A stretch of 64,000 nucleotides of DNA from an uncultured Haliea sp. (GTDB lineage: Bacteria; Pseudomonadota; Gammaproteobacteria; Pseudomonadales; Halieaceae). Shown here piece by piece: positions 45,163 to 54,190 of this stretch (positions are counted from its first letter, which is position 1; each line of letters opens with the position of its first letter). The DNA lies in contig CAJXUQ010000019.1 in the NCBI GenBank assembly GCA_913061145.1, positions 1 to 64,000 on the forward strand, written 5' to 3'. Made by a program: the position numbers and the translations under genes. A model generated the notes under the pieces. The model searched no databases and was not told where the DNA came from. It saw only the letters and a program-made list of their open reading frames with translations.

Positions 45163-46668
45163 TCAGGTCACCGCGGTGACGCGCAGCACTTCTTCGATGC
45201 TGGTTTCACCACTGAGCACGCGCCGGCGACCGTCTTCCTGGATCCCCGGATAGTGCCTGCGCGCCTCCGCCAGCATCTGCTGCTCGCTCGCACCCTCATG
45301 GATCATCAGACGCAGCGCGTCAGTGACCTCGATGAGCTCGTAAATGCCGGTGCGGCCGCGGTATCCACTGTAGTGGCACTGCTCGCAGCCCTTCGCCCGA
45401 TAGACGTTCACGGCAGAGTGATCATCGGCGGCCAGCCCGAGCAGCGTCCGTTCGGCGTCCACCAGGGGGTGAGGTTCCTTGCACTCGTTGCACAGAAGTC
45501 GCACGAGACGCTGTGCCATGACACCAATCAGGCTGGAAGACAGCAGGAAGGGCTCTATACCCATATCCTGCAGGCGAGTTACTGCTCCGATAGCCGTATT
45601 GGTGTGCAGCGTGGAAAGTACCAGGTGACCGGTGAGCGACGCCTGCACTGCAATTTCCGCGGTTTCCAGGTCGCGGATTTCCCCGACCATCACCACATCG
45701 GGATCCTGCCGCAGGATGGCCCGCAGGCCGCGGGCAAAGGTCATATCCACCTTGGGATTGACCTGCGTCTGGCCGACCCCCGGCAGCATGTATTCCACCG
45801 GATCTTCGATGGTGAGGATATTGCGCGTTGCCTGGTTGATGTGGGTCAGGCCGGCATACAGCGTGGTGGTTTTTCCCGAACCGGTGGGGCCCGTAACCAG
45901 AATGATGCCATGGGGACTGCGCAGGGCTTTCTCGTAACACGCGAGAACCTGCGCATTCATGTTCAGCTGCTGCAGCTCCAACTGGCCCGCCTGCTTGTCC
46001 AGCAGGCGCAGCACCACCCGCTCGCCGTGGGCGGAAGGCATGGTCGACATACGGATATCGATGGCGTGGCCGGCTATGCGCACCGAAATCCGACCGTCCT
46101 GTGGCACGCGCTTTTCGGCGATATCCAGCTTCGCCATCACCTTCAGCCGCGACACCAGCAATGGCGCCAGCATCCGTTTGGGGGACAGTACCTCGGCCAG
46201 CACGCCATCAACCCGGTAGCGCACGCTGAGGCGGTCCTCAAAGGTTTCAATGTGAATATCCGAGGCCTGCTCCCGCACCGCTTGTGACAGAATCGCGTTG
46301 ATCAGGCGAATAATCGGCGCGTCGTCCTCGGCGTCCATCAAATCGCCGGCGTCAGGTATCTCATCGGCGAGACGGCTCAGATCCACATCGGCACTGATGT
46401 CCTCGGCCATCTGCACGGCGGCGTTGTTGTCGCGCTGGTAGGCGCGGGACAGGCGCCGCTGGAACTCGGTGTCAGAGACGTGTTCAAACCCGAAGGGCGT
46501 TCCCAGCCAGCGGCGGATCTCCAGCAGCAGCTGCGGTTCCAGCGCATTGCGGTGAATGAGCACGGCGCCCTGCGCACGGTTGTCCACCAGCACACCATAC
46601 TGCTTGGCGAAGCCGAAGGGCAGGTTTGACCTCGACGCTGCGGGCGCTGTGACGTCCGCGGCAGACAT
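45163..46668 (-). CDS. gspE: Type II secretion ATPase GspE
   Basis: 501-aa hexameric ATPase of the VirB11/PilB family. It has an N-terminal GspL-binding domain (about 1-90), N2E domain, then Walker A GPTGSGKTT at 260-268, Asp box IEDPVEY, Walker B VGEIRDLETAEIAVQASLTGH, His box LSTLHTNTA, and the C-terminal four-Cys zinc site (CNECK ... CEQCHYSG). The ATG shares one base with the gspD stop (TGATG). It powers pseudopilus assembly. Confidence 0.96.
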   Translation of the reverse strand: MSAADVTAPAASRSNLPFGFAKQYGVLVDNRAQGAVLIHRNALEPQLLLEIRRWLGTPFGFEHVSDTEFQRRLSRAYQRDNNAAVQMAEDISADVDLSRLADEIPDAGDLMDAEDDAPIIRLINAILSQAVREQASDIHIETFEDRLSVRYRVDGVLAEVLSPKRMLAPLLVSRLKVMAKLDIAEKRVPQDGRISVRIAGHAIDIRMSTMPSAHGERVVLRLLDKQAGQLELQQLNMNAQVLACYEKALRSPHGIILVTGPTGSGKTTTLYAGLTHINQATRNILTIEDPVEYMLPGVGQTQVNPKVDMTFARGLRAILRQDPDVVMVGEIRDLETAEIAVQASLTGHLVLSTLHTNTAIGAVTRLQDMGIEPFLLSSSLIGVMAQRLVRLLCNECKEPHPLVDAERTLLGLAADDHSAVNVYRAKGCEQCHYSGYRGRTGIYELIEVTDALRLMIHEGASEQQMLAEARRHYPGIQEDGRRRVLSGETSIEEVLRVTAVT

Positions 46669-48695
46669 CAGTTGGCCTCCACGGCCGCCGGTGCGTTACC
46701 CGCCTCGTCGCGGATCTCCTGGAGCTGGCGGATCTGCTCCTCCCACTCTGGCAAAACCGGCATATTGCCATCATCGAGGAACATCAGGCCGCGCTCTCGA
46801 CGCAGTACCTGCTGGTCACGAATATAGCGATACTTGTCCGCCGTGGCACCGGCCAACTGCTCGTCATCGCGGATGATGGTGGGGCGTATGAAAATCAGCA
46901 GGTTGGTCTTTGTGACCTGCACCGCATCGTTGCGGAACAGGCGCCCGAAGAAGGGTATATCACCCAGCAGCGGCACCTTCTGGGTGGCGTCCTGCACATC
47001 ATCCTTGATCAGACCACCCAGCACCACCACGCGGCCATCCGCTGCAAGCACCTTGGTTTGCAGCACACGCTCGTTGGTAATGAGATCCGAGGCCTGCAAC
47101 ACCACCGAGGTATTGCTCAGGCTGGACACTTCCTGGGAAATATCCAGCACCACCGCATCACCCTCATTGATATGGGGCGTGACTTTCAGTGTGATCCCCA
47201 CATTCTCCCGCTCGATGGTCTGGAACGGGTTCTGGGCGCCGTCGCCGGTGCCGGTACTGGTAAACGAACCGGTCACGAAGGGCACGTTCTGACCCACTGT
47301 GATATAGGCCTCCTGGTTGTCCAGCGTCAGTAAACTTGGCGTGGACAGAATATTGGCGTTGGAATTTTCCTTCAGGGCGTTGAGGATCACCGTCATTGAC
47401 AGGTCATCGTCGATCACCCCCCAGCCGAGGGACACACCCGGTGACTGCGCCAGCGCCCCGGCGAGGGCACCCACGTTGAAGTCGCCCGTGGTCACGCCGC
47501 CGGTGGTATCGTCGCCACCGTCTTCAGGCAATATCGCGCCCGCAATGCGACGGGCACGGGCGTCGTCGGCACTGATACTGCTGCCGAAAAAGCCGCTGTC
47601 ATTGGCAAACAGCCACTGCAAGCCCAGATCCTGGCCATCGCGCACCTCCATCTCGACGATGATGGCCTCCACAAGCACCTGGGCCCGACGGATATCCAGA
47701 CGTGCCACCACGGCCTCCAGCGCCGCCATTTTGTCCGTCGGCGCCGTGATAATGAGGGCGTTGGTGTTCTTGTCGGCTTCGATGGTGGCACTGGTCTCGC
47801 CTGCCCGCTGCGCACGCCCCGCTTCTCCCGCATCGACACGACCGATGTTCTGCATGACGCGGGTTAACACCTCGGCCACCTCCTCGGCCTTGGCATACTC
47901 GAGGTAAATGACTTTCACATTGCCACTCTGCTCGAGTGGGGTGTCAAGGTACCGGATCAGCCGGGTCATGCGCGCGCGCTCAAGCTCGTCGGCACTGACC
48001 AGCACGCTGTTGGTGCGCGCATCTGCAACCAGCATAACCTCGACCTCGGTGCCCTGCTGTGCCTCCGAGGTGTTCAGCTGATCGAGCATCCGCACCACAT
48101 CCTCTGCAACGCCGTAGCGGAGCCTGATGACCTCGGTTTCCTGGGTGGCCGTGCGATCCATACGCTCGATGATTGCCGCTATGCGATCGATGTTGGAAGC
48201 GACATCGGAAATGATGATCGCGTTACTCGGCGCATAGGCCGCCATGTGCGCCTGCTGGGGCACCAGGGGACGCAGCACGGGTATCAGCTTGGCCGCAGAG
48301 ATATTCTTCAGGCGCATGACCTGGGTGACGTACTCATCATTGCCACGCTGGCCTTCGTCATCGCGCACAGTTACAGGCGCCGAGCGGGCATCCTTGCTCT
48401 GGATGACACGCACCACGCCGCCAGAGCGAACCGCGGTGTAGCCATGCACTTCAAGGATGGACAGGAACAGATCATAAAGCTCCGCCCGCGACACAGGCTT
48501 GGAAGAAACCACCTTGACCTTGCCTTTTACCGCCGGGTCCACAACGATGGTCGTCTCAGTGGCCTCGGCGACAAACTTGATCAGCTCCTGAATATCAGTC
48601 TCTTTCAGGTTGACGGTAAAATCCTGAGCGCTCGCGGTGGCCGCACCCAGGGCGGCCAGTAGATAAAACAGCGGTACTCGCAGTGCCCGCGACAT
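46668..48695 (-). CDS. gspD: Type II secretion outer-membrane secretin GspD
   Basis: 675-aa secretin pore. Signal peptide RVPLFYLLAALGAATASAQ; N0 domain (DFTVNLKETDIQELIKFVAEATETTIVVDPAVKGKV), N1-N3 repeats, then the secretin domain with GQNVPFVTGSF, ERENVGITLKVTPHINEGDAVVLDISQEVSSL and VLGGLIKDDVQDATQKVPLLGDIPFFGRLFRND. The C-terminus has no S-domain as long as in Klebsiella PulD, and no pilotin gene is nearby. The ATG at 48695 is preferred over a GTG at 48704. It lies 45 bases from gspC. Confidence 0.95.
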   Translation of the reverse strand: MSRALRVPLFYLLAALGAATASAQDFTVNLKETDIQELIKFVAEATETTIVVDPAVKGKVKVVSSKPVSRAELYDLFLSILEVHGYTAVRSGGVVRVIQSKDARSAPVTVRDDEGQRGNDEYVTQVMRLKNISAAKLIPVLRPLVPQQAHMAAYAPSNAIIISDVASNIDRIAAIIERMDRTATQETEVIRLRYGVAEDVVRMLDQLNTSEAQQGTEVEVMLVADARTNSVLVSADELERARMTRLIRYLDTPLEQSGNVKVIYLEYAKAEEVAEVLTRVMQNIGRVDAGEAGRAQRAGETSATIEADKNTNALIITAPTDKMAALEAVVARLDIRRAQVLVEAIIVEMEVRDGQDLGLQWLFANDSGFFGSSISADDARARRIAGAILPEDGGDDTTGGVTTGDFNVGALAGALAQSPGVSLGWGVIDDDLSMTVILNALKENSNANILSTPSLLTLDNQEAYITVGQNVPFVTGSFTSTGTGDGAQNPFQTIERENVGITLKVTPHINEGDAVVLDISQEVSSLSNTSVVLQASDLITNERVLQTKVLAADGRVVVLGGLIKDDVQDATQKVPLLGDIPFFGRLFRNDAVQVTKTNLLIFIRPTIIRDDEQLAGATADKYRYIRDQQVLRRERGLMFLDDGNMPVLPEWEEQIRQLQEIRDEAGNAPAAVEAN

Positions 48696-48740
48696 GATTC
48701 TCACTGAGTCTGTGTCCTTAACTGAATAGCCGTGACTCTA

Positions 48741-49781
48741 TCACCGATCGGCCGACGCATCATCAAGCCTCACGCTCAGCGCCACGGACTCCGCGCCGCG
48801 CAGCAGGTCGAAAGACACCTCGCTCGCGGAGCGCATGGCCTGATAGAGTCGCATGGTGTTTGCCGGGTCTGACAGGGACAAGCCGTTTACCGCAACAACC
48901 AGGTCGCCAGGGCGAAAGCCCAATTGTTCGAATTGCTTCCGGTGCTGCCCGGGTGTCACCCGGTAGCCGCGGAGTATGCCTTCTTCGCGCACTGCGCTGA
49001 TACGCACGAGCTCGGCGAGGGACTGTGGATCCTCATACAACTGGTCTCGATACTCTGCGGCCAGTGCTGCGGACTCGGGGTCCGTACGACGATCTACCAC
49101 TGTGGCAGTGGACGCCGCGGGACGCGCGGTGCGGGGCACCCCGTTCTGCGCGCCTGTCAGTTGGGCGTCCAACGCCGAGGGTGGATACAGGCGTAGCAGC
49201 TCGTAGGTGCCACCGTTGTCGAGCACAACCTGATCCGGCATGACTTTTGCCAGGAGCACTCTGCCGGCAACCGGCAACTCGTCGTCCACCGAGTAAATGG
49301 CCTGGCGACCGCGGTGTTCGATCACGGCACTGCCTTCGCCGGCGGCATTGAAGGCGATAATGCCGCGCAGTGTGAGCTCCAACCGGCTCTCTCGCGCCCC
49401 TCGCTCAATGCCCTCCCGCGCGCTGCGCACCTCGCTGGCACTTTCCTCAGCCACCTCGACGTCCGCCACGGCGCCGGGCTCACCAAACAGGGACCAGCCA
49501 CGCAGCGCCTCAATATCCACCTGCGCCCTGCTACTTGTGTTTGCCATGACCTGCGCTGGCGGGTTGATCACCGCACCCTCCAGCCTGGTCGCGGGCGCCA
49601 CCGGGAACAGCGCCCAGAACAGCTGCACTGCCGCTGCCAACATCCAGAGGCAGGCCAGCAGTACCACCGCCCTGCGCAGCCAGAGCACACTGCGCGGGCG
49701 GGTCAAGGCCGAGATCAGACGCAGCAACCCATCGACCGCCTTGCCTGCGACGCTGCTGTGACTCAGTGAACCTGCGGCCAA
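48741..49781 (-). CDS. gspC: Type II secretion protein GspC
   Basis: 346-aa inner-membrane protein bridging to GspD. It has one membrane helix (VVLLACLWMLAAAVQLFWALFP), a homology region (LRGWSLFGEPGAV ... ESRLELTLRGIIAFNAAGEGSAVIEHRGRQAIYSVDDEL) and a C-terminal PDZ domain (RVTPGQHRKQFEQLGFRPGDLVVAVNGLSLSDP). The open frame begins at ATG 49856, but that ATG has no ribosome site and sits upstream of a perfect -10 box. I prefer TTG at 49781, with GGGAG six bases before it. First gene of the operon. Confidence 0.85.
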   Translation of the reverse strand: MAAGSLSHSSVAGKAVDGLLRLISALTRPRSVLWLRRAVVLLACLWMLAAAVQLFWALFPVAPATRLEGAVINPPAQVMANTSSRAQVDIEALRGWSLFGEPGAVADVEVAEESASEVRSAREGIERGARESRLELTLRGIIAFNAAGEGSAVIEHRGRQAIYSVDDELPVAGRVLLAKVMPDQVVLDNGGTYELLRLYPPSALDAQLTGAQNGVPRTARPAASTATVVDRRTDPESAALAAEYRDQLYEDPQSLAELVRISAVREEGILRGYRVTPGQHRKQFEQLGFRPGDLVVAVNGLSLSDPANTMRLYQAMRSASEVSFDLLRGAESVALSVRLDDASADR

Positions 49782-49839
49782 TGCTCTCTCCCGATGTACC
49801 CCGCCCCGCCCGCGGCGGCCCGATGGGCGAAACGCCTCG

Positions 49840-49868
49840 ATTATAGGGTGCGCCATTAAAAGATAAAA
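49840..49868 (-). promoter_or_regulatory. Promoter of the type II secretion operon
   Basis: On the minus strand TATAAT (49845-49840) is a perfect -10 box. The -35 position 17 bases up is TTTTAT (49868-49863), a poor match, as expected of an activator-dependent promoter. The start near 49833 leaves about 50 bases of leader before the TTG at 49781, and it lies inside the longer gspC frame, excluding the ATG at 49856. Confidence 0.6.
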
Positions 49869-49869
49869 C

Positions 49870-49913
49870 CGTGACGGTTGCGTGACAGTGAGATGACCGC
49901 CACGTGACGACAG
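49870..49913. promoter_or_regulatory. Four 11-bp direct repeats, OmpR/PhoB-type site
   Basis: GTGAC occurs at 49871, 49882, (as ATGAC) 49893 and 49904, exactly 11 bases apart, so each faces the same side of the helix. On the minus strand these read CGTCAC, TGTCAC, GGTCAT and CGTCAC, similar to the TGTCAT half-sites of a Pho box. The array ends next to the -35 of the gspC promoter. The divergent cysK gene could also be affected. Confidence 0.55.
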
Positions 49914-49988
49914 GATGGCGCCGATGGACAGGGACAGGCCAGTTGACTAACCTTGCCCGCTGCCGACACCTTTTCAGGAGCAAGACCG

Positions 49989-50957
49989 ATGGGACGCATC
50001 TTCAACGACAATTCGGAAACCATTGGCGGCACACCGCTGGTTCGCATCAACCACATCAGCACAGGCAATGTGTACGCCAAACTCGAGAATCGCAACCCGG
50101 CCATGTCGGTAAAATGCCGCATCGGAACCAGCATGGTGCTGGCGGCAGAGCGGGACGGCAGCCTGATGCCCGGCATGACCATTGTTGAGCCCACCAGCGG
50201 CAACACCGGCATCGCGCTGGCCTTCGTCGCTGCAGCACGGGGCTACGGCTGCACCCTTACCATGCCCAACACCATGAGCCTGGAGCGGCGGAAACTGATG
50301 AAGGCGCTGGGCGCGGAGATCATTCTCACTGACGGCAGCAAGGGCATGCCCGCCGCCATCGCCCAGGCAGAGGAGATCATCGCCTCGGACCCGGGGCGTT
50401 ACTGGGGCGCGCGCCAGTTTGAAAACCCGGCCAACCCGGCAATCCACGAGAGCACGACCGGACCGGAGATCTGGCAGGACACCGAGGGGGCAATTGACAT
50501 TCTGGTTGCCGGTGTTGGCACCGGTGGCACCCTGACAGGCACCTCGCGCTACATCAAGGGCACCGCGGGCAAGGCCATACAGACGATAGCGGTCGAACCC
50601 GCGAGTACGACGGTCATTACCGCAGCCAAGGCGGGCACTGAGCCGACCCACGCGCCGCACAAGATACAGGGCATCGGTGCCGGATTTCTGCCTGCCAACC
50701 TGGATCTGTCCATGGTCGACCGCGTGGAGCAGGTCAGCAACGAGGACGCGATATCCTGGGCGCACAAACTCATGCAGCAGGAGGGTATCCTCGCCGGCGT
50801 ATCCTGCGGTGCCGCCATGGCTGTTGCTGACCGCGTATCGCGCGAGCCCGAGAATGTGGGCAAGATGGTCGTGGTGATACTGCCGGATTCCGGCGAGCGC
50901 TACCTGAGCGCCGCGTTGTTCGAAGGCCGCTTCAGCGAAAACGAAATGGTGCAGTAG
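49989..50957 (+). CDS. cysK: Cysteine synthase A (O-acetylserine sulfhydrylase)
   Basis: 322-aa PLP enzyme making L-cysteine from O-acetylserine and sulfide. The PLP lysine is K42 in [17 protein letters not shown] binds substrate; GVGTGGT binds the phosphate; SCGAA and [18 protein letters not shown] close the active site. The Met before SVK (usually Gly) is a small deviation. ATG at 49989 has CAGGAG upstream; a longer frame begins at 49953. A TTGACT at 49943 is a possible -35. It is divergent from the secretion operon. Confidence 0.94.
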   Translation: MGRIFNDNSETIGGTPLVRINHISTGNVYAKLENRNPAMSVKCRIGTSMVLAAERDGSLMPGMTIVEPTSGNTGIALAFVAAARGYGCTLTMPNTMSLERRKLMKALGAEIILTDGSKGMPAAIAQAEEIIASDPGRYWGARQFENPANPAIHESTTGPEIWQDTEGAIDILVAGVGTGGTLTGTSRYIKGTAGKAIQTIAVEPASTTVITAAKAGTEPTHAPHKIQGIGAGFLPANLDLSMVDRVEQVSNEDAISWAHKLMQQEGILAGVSCGAAMAVADRVSREPENVGKMVVVILPDSGERYLSAALFEGRFSENEMVQ

Positions 50958-50966
50958 CCAGGGCGC

Positions 50967-51566
50967 TCAGCGCCCCTCGCGCAGCTGCGCCAGACGCCGC
51001 TTCACGGCAGGCCACTCGGTGTCCAGGACGCTGAAGTATACGGAGTCCCTCGAGAAGTCGTTCTGCACAATGCGGTGTTTGCGCAGCACACCCTCCCGGA
51101 TCGCACCAATCCGCTCCAGCGCGCGCTGAGAGCGCAAATTGCGCGCATCAGCCTTGAACTCCACCCGCAGGCAGCGCAGCCGCTCGAAAGCATGGGTGAG
51201 CAACAACAGCTTGGTTTCCGTGTTGATGCCCGTGCGCTGCCATTCCTGGCCCAGCCAGGTCCAGCCGATCTCGAGGCTGCGATGCTCGGGCAACATATTC
51301 AGGTAGCGCGTACTGCCGACGATCTTGCCCTTGGCGTTCTCGACAATCGCCCAGGCCTGTTCACCGGGCGCAGCAACGGCCTCATCGATCCACTGCCGCG
51401 TATCCGCCAGATCGATAAAGCAGCTGCGCGGCATGTAGGCCCAGTCAGGGGCATGGCAGCCACGCAGGAAGAGGCCCTGTGCGTGCGACTGGGACAGTGG
51501 CTCCAGTCGAACCTGCTCGCCATGCAGCACGCGCGTATGGCCCTCGGCACCCGGGGGAGCGTTCAT
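50967..51566 (-). CDS. GNAT-family acetyltransferase (RimJ-like)
   Basis: 199-aa N-acetyltransferase. Features: GEQVRLEPLSQSHAQGLF at the start, IVGSTRYLNMLPEHRSLEIGWTWLGQEWQRTGINTETKLLLLTHAFERL (acetyl-CoA motif A, with the Gln/Gly-x-Gly loop varied as WQRTGIN), and ALERIGAIREGVLRKHRI. The family acetylates protein N-termini, antibiotics or small amines; the substrate is unknown. It overlaps the quinone oxidoreductase gene by 4 bases and is probably co-translated. Its stop lies 10 bases from the cysK stop. Confidence 0.88.
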   Translation of the reverse strand: MNAPPGAEGHTRVLHGEQVRLEPLSQSHAQGLFLRGCHAPDWAYMPRSCFIDLADTRQWIDEAVAAPGEQAWAIVENAKGKIVGSTRYLNMLPEHRSLEIGWTWLGQEWQRTGINTETKLLLLTHAFERLRCLRVEFKADARNLRSQRALERIGAIREGVLRKHRIVQNDFSRDSVYFSVLDTEWPAVKRRLAQLREGR

Positions 51567-52546
51567 GGCAGCAGGAGTGTGGAGCCGGTGGTCAAGCGGG
51601 ACTCCAGGTCGGTATGGGCGCGAGCGACCTCCGCCAGCGGGTAGCGCTGGCCGATGCTGACCTTCACCTCACCCGCCAGCAGACGATCAAATACCGCTGC
51701 AGAGGACATGCGCAGGTCTTCGGTCGATGCGGTATAGGTCAGCAGCGTGGGGCGGGTCACGTAGAGCGAACCCATGTTGGCCAGGGTTTGCAGATCCAGT
51801 GGCTCAGGCTTGCCGGACGCATTGCCGAAGCTGACCAGCATGCCGCGCGGCTGCAGGCTGGCGAGCGAGGCATCGAAGGTGTCTCGGCCTACGCCATCAT
51901 AAACCACGGGCACACCCTGCCCACCCGTCAGCTCACGCACGCGCTCTGCAACATTCTCCTCGGCGTAATTCACCACCTGGCTATAGCCATGCGCCAGCGC
52001 CAGCTCCGCCTTCGCCGCTGAACTGACCGTGCCGATGGCCGTGACGCCCATGGCGCGCGCCCACTGGCCAAACAGCAGCCCCACGCCGCCGGCCGCCGCG
52101 TGGAACAGGCAGGTCTGACCGGCCTTGAGCGGGAACACCCGCTGCAGCAGAAACTCGGTGGTCTGGCCCTTCAAGAGGGCCGCGGCCGCTGTTTCGAAGT
52201 CGATGCCATCGGGGATACTGACCAGCCGTGAGGCCGGCAGGTTCACCGCCTGGGCGTAGGCACCGAACAGGGCCGAGCAGTAGGCCACACGGTCTCCGAC
52301 GGCGAATTCGGCGCCCTCCCCGACGGCGGTTACGACGCCGGCGCCCTCCATGCCCAACCCACTGGGTAGCGGGATCGGGTACAGGCCGCTGCGGTGGTAG
52401 GTGTCGATAAAGTTCAGGCCGATGGCCTGTTGCGTCACAGTCACCATACCGGGCCCCGGCGGCGGCAGTTCAACATCCACCAGCTGCATAACCTCGGGCC
52501 CGCCCGTTTCCTCGATACGAACCGCTTTTACTGTTCCAGTGTGCAT
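51563..52546 (-). CDS. qorA: NADPH:quinone oxidoreductase (zinc-free MDR family)
   Basis: 327-aa medium-chain reductase with the same length as E. coli QorA. GLNFIDTYHRSGLYPIPLPSGLGMEGAGVV in the catalytic domain and the Rossmann motif FHAAAGGVGLLFGQWARAMG are characteristic; no zinc ligands. Reduces quinones, perhaps for detoxification. ATG at 52546. The gene precedes a GNAT-family gene (4-base overlap) and is divergent from the helicase gene across 162 bases. Confidence 0.9.
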   Translation of the reverse strand: MHTGTVKAVRIEETGGPEVMQLVDVELPPPGPGMVTVTQQAIGLNFIDTYHRSGLYPIPLPSGLGMEGAGVVTAVGEGAEFAVGDRVAYCSALFGAYAQAVNLPASRLVSIPDGIDFETAAAALLKGQTTEFLLQRVFPLKAGQTCLFHAAAGGVGLLFGQWARAMGVTAIGTVSSAAKAELALAHGYSQVVNYAEENVAERVRELTGGQGVPVVYDGVGRDTFDASLASLQPRGMLVSFGNASGKPEPLDLQTLANMGSLYVTRPTLLTYTASTEDLRMSSAAVFDRLLAGEVKVSIGQRYPLAEVARAHTDLESRLTTGSTLLLP

Positions 52547-52708
52547 GCGACTGTCTGTTCCCCGTGTAAATACGGCTTAGTGTGCCAAACAAGCGAAGCA
52601 GAGGAAACGACTAGTTACGGTTAACCACACGTGTCGGGGATGCATCGTCGACGTGATACACTTTACTCCCTGACAGGCGCTGGGAAAGCACCCGCGCCGC
52701 GGCACGAG

Positions 52709-54043
52709 ATGACCCATGTGTTAGAGAACCTCGACCTTGACCGAAGCCTGCAACTTGCGCTGGAGGAGCTGGCTTTCGGGCAGCCCACGGCGGTACAGCA
52801 GGACGTTATTCCCCTGGCGCTGTCGGGGGCCGACCTGCGTGTGAGCGCCCCCACCGGCAGTGGCAAGACGCTGGCCTACCTGCTGCCAGGACTGCAGGCC
52901 CTGCTGGGAAACACGCTACCCACGGGCGGCGGAACCCTCATGCTGGTGCTGGTACCCACGCGGGAACTGGCCCGGCAGGTGCTGAAAAGCTGTCGCCAGT
53001 TGCTGGCCAAGAGCTCACTGCGCGCGGATGCCCTTACCGGGGGTGCCGACTTCAAGTACCAGAAATCCCTGCTGCGGAAAAATCCCGAGGTCGTCATAGC
53101 GACACCGGGACGCCTGCTGGAACACTGCGAACATCGCAGCGCCGACCTCAGCGGCCTTCGCGTACTGGTCATTGACGAGGCGGACCGCATGCTGGACATG
53201 GGTTTCAGGGACGATGTCCTTAAAATCGCGGCGTTCTGCCCCCCGCAGCGGCAAACCCTGCTGCTGTCGGCCACGCTGCACGCGCGCGGGCTCGGCGACA
53301 TGAGTGCAGCATTGCAGAAGGACCCTGTCGCGGTAAGCTGCGGCGACATTCGCGCCGCCCATGAAAGTATTCATCACCAGCGGATCCTCGCTGACAGCCA
53401 GGACCACAAGGACAAACTGCTGTTGGCACTGCTACAGGACAGTGGACGCAAACAACTGGTCTTTGCCAACAAGCGCAGCACGGCGTCTCGGCTGGCTGAT
53501 TACCTGCGCCACCACGGCCTGCGCGCGGGCTGCCTGCACGGCGAGATGAGCACCGAGGAGCGCAAGGCCATTGTCACACGCTTCGAGCAGGGCGGCGTGA
53601 CCACCGTTACCGCCAGCGATGTGGCGGCACGGGGTCTGGACATACAGGGCATCGACACGGTGATCAACTACGACCTGCCACGCAGTGGTGACGATTACCT
53701 GCACCGCACCGGTCGCACTGGCAGGGCGGACCACAAGGGCACTGCCATCTCCCTGGTCAGCGCTGCCGACTGGAACCTGATGATCAGCATCCAGCGCTAC
53801 CTGAAGATCGAGATGGAGCCGCGCTCGCTCCCTGGCCTGAAGGCGCGCTATGCGGGGCCCAAAAAGATGAAGTCGTCAGGCAAGGCCAGCGGCAGCAAGA
53901 AAAAGACGCCCTCAGCCAAAAAGAAGGTGCGCGCACGGGATACCAAAGCGAAGGGCAAGCCGCGCAAACCTCCGACCGCGCGCCCTGCAAACGATGGCTT
54001 TGCGCCGCTGATGAAAAGACGGCGTGACCCCGACAAGGACTAG
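52709..54043 (+). CDS. srmB: DEAD-box RNA helicase, SrmB-like
   Basis: 444-aa ATP-dependent helicase. Motifs in order: Q motif (FGQPTAVQQDVIP), I (APTGSGKT), Ia (VPTRELA), Ib (ATPGRLL), II (DEAD with RMLDMGF), III (SAT), IV-V (VTASDVAARGLDI) and VI (HRTGRTGRA). A Lys-rich basic tail begins about residue 385. The whole is closest to SrmB, which helps assemble the 50S subunit, but RhlE-type relatives are alike. The ATG at 52709 (MTHVLENLDLDRSLQLALEELAF) is a tentative start; the frame is open to 52631. Confidence 0.85.
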   Translation: MTHVLENLDLDRSLQLALEELAFGQPTAVQQDVIPLALSGADLRVSAPTGSGKTLAYLLPGLQALLGNTLPTGGGTLMLVLVPTRELARQVLKSCRQLLAKSSLRADALTGGADFKYQKSLLRKNPEVVIATPGRLLEHCEHRSADLSGLRVLVIDEADRMLDMGFRDDVLKIAAFCPPQRQTLLLSATLHARGLGDMSAALQKDPVAVSCGDIRAAHESIHHQRILADSQDHKDKLLLALLQDSGRKQLVFANKRSTASRLADYLRHHGLRAGCLHGEMSTEERKAIVTRFEQGGVTTVTASDVAARGLDIQGIDTVINYDLPRSGDDYLHRTGRTGRADHKGTAISLVSAADWNLMISIQRYLKIEMEPRSLPGLKARYAGPKKMKSSGKASGSKKKTPSAKKKVRARDTKAKGKPRKPPTARPANDGFAPLMKRRRDPDKD

Positions 54044-54162
54044 TGCCGGTTATTCAATCGGCGCAGGCGCATCGCGGACGAACCAGTCACGAATAACGGC
54101 AACCTTCGCGATCAGCCGCCCATCGCATTCATTCCGCATCCCCACCACTATCCGTTAAACTG

Positions 54163-54180
54163 TTCCTGAATTTTCAGGAA
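54163..54180. promoter_or_regulatory. Inverted repeat TTCCTGAA-TT-TTCAGGAA over the ribosome site
   Basis: A perfect 8-base inverted repeat with a 2-base spacer ends ten bases before the prlC ATG. The right arm includes the AGGA that would serve as the ribosome-binding site. As DNA it is a good dimer site; as RNA the loop is too small for a stable hairpin. The 147-base gap upstream of prlC (54044-54190) holds nothing else that I see. Confidence 0.45.
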
Positions 54181-54190
54181 GCCCCGGACT

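Noticed and set aside
43767-46287. Long plus-strand frames of 429 and 379 codons
   Set aside because: They are antisense to gspF and gspE, both fully recognisable; composition is again His/Gln/Arg-rich.
49943-49971. Sigma-70 promoter for cysK
   Set aside because: TTGACT is a fair -35, but the position 17 bases downstream reads ACACCT, which is too poor to call.
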